Positions 6,542 through 7,671 of a stretch of 7,671 nt of DNA are shown here, in pieces (position 1 is the first letter of the stretch; the number at the start of each line of letters is the position of its first letter). Source of the stretch: Desulfobacteraceae bacterium (GTDB lineage Bacteria; Desulfobacterota; Desulfobacteria; Desulfobacterales; JAABRJ01). The notes under the pieces were generated by a model. It was given only the letters and a program-made list of their open reading frames with translations, searched no databases and was not told where the DNA came from. The translations under genes and the position numbers were made by a program. Where the stretch lies: positions 1-7,671 of the forward strand of contig JAABRJ010000024.1 of the NCBI GenBank assembly GCA_011390985.1, read 5' to 3'.

Positions 6542-7242
6542 TGGCCGCCGATCGGTCCGCCGCGGCAGGAACCGCCTTTACGGGCGAGCAGGTGGCCCGG
6601 CAGGTGGTCCTGCCGTTCAAAAAATCGGTCGAAATCGCCTTCAAGAGCATCCGGGCGCGCTTTTTCCGGTCCATGATCACGACCCTCAGCCTGGTGCTGG
6701 CGGTTTCTTTCCTGAGCTTCGTCAACGTCAGCACCGATATGGCCAACGGGCTCCTGACGACCGGCGACCCCGTCGTGCGCGAGGACCTGACCACCGCCGG
6801 CTACGACATCGGCCCCCGCGACGCAAGCGTCGGCAGCAGTCCCAAGCAGCGCTGGATCGTGATCCTGTCGCTGCTGGTGTGCGTCGTGGGCATCGTCAAC
6901 GCCCAGCTGATGGCGGTCACCGAGCGCTTCCGTGAAATCGGGACGATGAAGTGTCTCGGCGCCCTGGACCGCTTCATTCTGCGGCTGTTTGTCCTGGAGG
7001 CCGGCATGCAGGGGGTCGCCGGGGCCAGCATCGGGGCCGCGGCCGGCGGCCTGTTTGCGGTCCTCAACGCCTGGATCGCCTTCGGCAGCGTGGCCCTGCG
7101 GGTGCTGCCGGCCGGGGCGGTGACGGCCTCGATCCTGTCGGCCACCGGGGTGGGCATCGCCCTCAGCCTGCTGGGGGTGCTCTACCCGGCGGCGGTCGCC
7201 GCCCGCATGCAGCCGGTGGAGGCCATGCGCGTCGAGCAGTAG
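6541..7242 (+). CDS. Reduced FtsX/LolC-like ABC transporter permease
   Basis: Inner-membrane permease of 233 aa related to the FtsX-like domain of MacB, LolC/E and DevC proteins. A cytoplasmic amphipathic-looking N-terminus (about 24-43, with FKKSVEIAFKSIRARFFRS) precedes TM1 (about 45-63). Only about 41 residues follow before TM2 (105-125, WIVILSLLVCVVGIVNAQLM). Next comes the conserved cytoplasmic coupling segment TERFREIGTMKCLGA (127-141), then TM3 (about 147-175) and TM4 (about 193-218), ending with the usual PAAVAARMQPVEAMR (216-230). Typical MacB-type permeases are about 400 aa or more, with a roughly 200-residue extracytoplasmic domain between TM1 and TM2; that domain is practically absent here. 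ATG 6541 has a strong GGGAGG at 6527-6532, eight bases upstream; a TTG one codon earlier is less likely. It overlaps the deacetylase stop by one base, and its ATPase follows after 55 nt. It probably works as a dimer with that ATPase; the cargo is unknown. Confidence 0.88.
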   Translation: MAADRSAAAGTAFTGEQVARQVVLPFKKSVEIAFKSIRARFFRSMITTLSLVLAVSFLSFVNVSTDMANGLLTTGDPVVREDLTTAGYDIGPRDASVGSSPKQRWIVILSLLVCVVGIVNAQLMAVTERFREIGTMKCLGALDRFILRLFVLEAGMQGVAGASIGAAAGGLFAVLNAWIAFGSVALRVLPAGAVTASILSATGVGIALSLLGVLYPAAVAARMQPVEAMRVEQ

Positions 7243-7247
7243 AAACC

Positions 7248-7259
7248 GGCGCCGGCGCC
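7248..7259 (+). repeat. 12-bp perfect palindrome between permease and ATPase genes
   Basis: GGCGCCGGCGCC is fully self-complementary and begins six bases after the permease stop codon. As RNA it could fold only as a short GGCG/CGCC stem with a CCGG loop. It is followed by TTCTCAATTTT, a broken T-rich run. It might be a weak processing or attenuation element in the 55-nt gap before the ATPase gene, but GC-rich palindromes arise easily by chance in DNA of this composition. Confidence 0.3.
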
Positions 7260-7297
7260 TTCTCAATTTTCATCACCCGCATCAGCCCGGGGGGGCC

Positions 7298-7671
7298 ATG
7301 ACCCAAATCCGCAACATCGTCCGCGTCTCCAAGGTCACCAAGACCTTCAAGCTCGGCAAGGTGCTGGTGGAGGCCCTCAAGGGCATCGACCTGGAAATCG
7401 CCGCCGGCAACTACATTTCCATCATGGGGCCCTCGGGGTCGGGCAAGAGCACGCTCTTCAACATGATCGGCGGCCTGGACAAGCCCTCCGCCGGCAAGGT
7501 CTTCATCGACGAGGTGGACATCGCCCAGCTCGACGCCTACGAACTCGCCTGGCTGCGGTGCCGCAAGATCGGCTACATCTTTCAGACCTTCAACATCATC
7601 CCGGTCATGACCGCACTGGAAAACGTCACCCTGCCGATGACCTTTGCGGGCATGAACAGCGACGAGGCGAT
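7298..7671 (+). CDS. LolD/MacB-type ABC transporter ATP-binding protein (partial, runs off the right edge)
   Basis: N-terminal 124 codons of an ABC ATPase; the frame stays open to the window end, where it is cut within a codon. Family members of this type are about 220-240 aa, so roughly half is present. VSKVTKTFKLG (10-20) carries the A-loop aromatic position, VEALKGIDLEI (24-34) is the usual opening strand of the LolD/MacB/FtsE group, Walker A is GPSGSGKST (44-52), and the Q-loop is IGYIFQTFNIIPVMTALENV (91-110) with Q96. The signature motif and Walker B lie beyond the edge. It is expected to hydrolyse ATP at the cytoplasmic face and drive the FtsX-like permease encoded 55 nt upstream. ATG 7298 is preceded only by a run of seven G (7289-7295) and not by a standard ribosome site. 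Fusion to another domain downstream cannot be excluded. Confidence 0.95.
   Translation, partial: MTQIRNIVRVSKVTKTFKLGKVLVEALKGIDLEIAAGNYISIMGPSGSGKSTLFNMIGGLDKPSAGKVFIDEVDIAQLDAYELAWLRCRKIGYIFQTFNIIPVMTALENVTLPMTFAGMNSDEA

Noticed and set aside
1..7671. Search for CRISPR arrays, tRNA/rRNA genes, insertion-sequence ends and att sites.
   Set aside because: No regularly spaced repeats, cloverleaf-like sequence, transposase or terminal inverted repeats were seen on reading through the window.

Overview
The window is very GC-rich, with G or C at most third codon positions. It is densely packed with genes, all on the plus strand. The best fit is a chromosome or metagenome contig from a deltaproteobacterium-type bacterium (Desulfobacterota, e.g. 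a sulfate-reducer relative). That placement rests on my recollection of the COG4671-type glycosyltransferases and the FtsX-type permease, not on a marker gene.

Region 1 (about 102-5500) is a tight run of five genes that overlap or nearly touch: a COG4671/GT28-like glycosyltransferase that is frameshifted near its N-terminus, two GT4-type GT-B glycosyltransferases, a histidine-phosphatase-superfamily enzyme, and a second COG4671-type glycosyltransferase. Junctions are an 8-nt overlap, a 4-nt gap and two ATGA overlaps, so this is very probably one operon with translational coupling.

Region 2 (5501-5713) is the only sizeable intergenic space (213 nt). It holds a locally AT-richer stretch and a notable inverted repeat ending one base before the next start codon, with the ribosome binding site in its internal loop. 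I saw no convincing terminator.

Region 3 (5714-7671, running off the right edge) encodes a NodB-like polysaccharide deacetylase, a much reduced FtsX/LolC-like ABC permease (233 aa, almost no extracytoplasmic domain), and the N-terminal third or half of a LolD/MacB-type ABC ATPase.

Read together, the genes look like a glycoconjugate assembly line: four cytoplasmic glycosyltransferases, a phosphatase that may act on a phosphorylated intermediate, a deacetylase that may modify an acetylated sugar, and an FtsX-class rather than Wzx- or Wzm-class transporter. No flippase, polymerase or priming transferase is visible here. The link between the glycosyltransferase operon and the transporter is inferred from order and strand only. 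The two points most worth checking are the frameshift in the first gene, which looks like a loss of about 19 nt at a CCGG microhomology, and the mini-FtsX permease.
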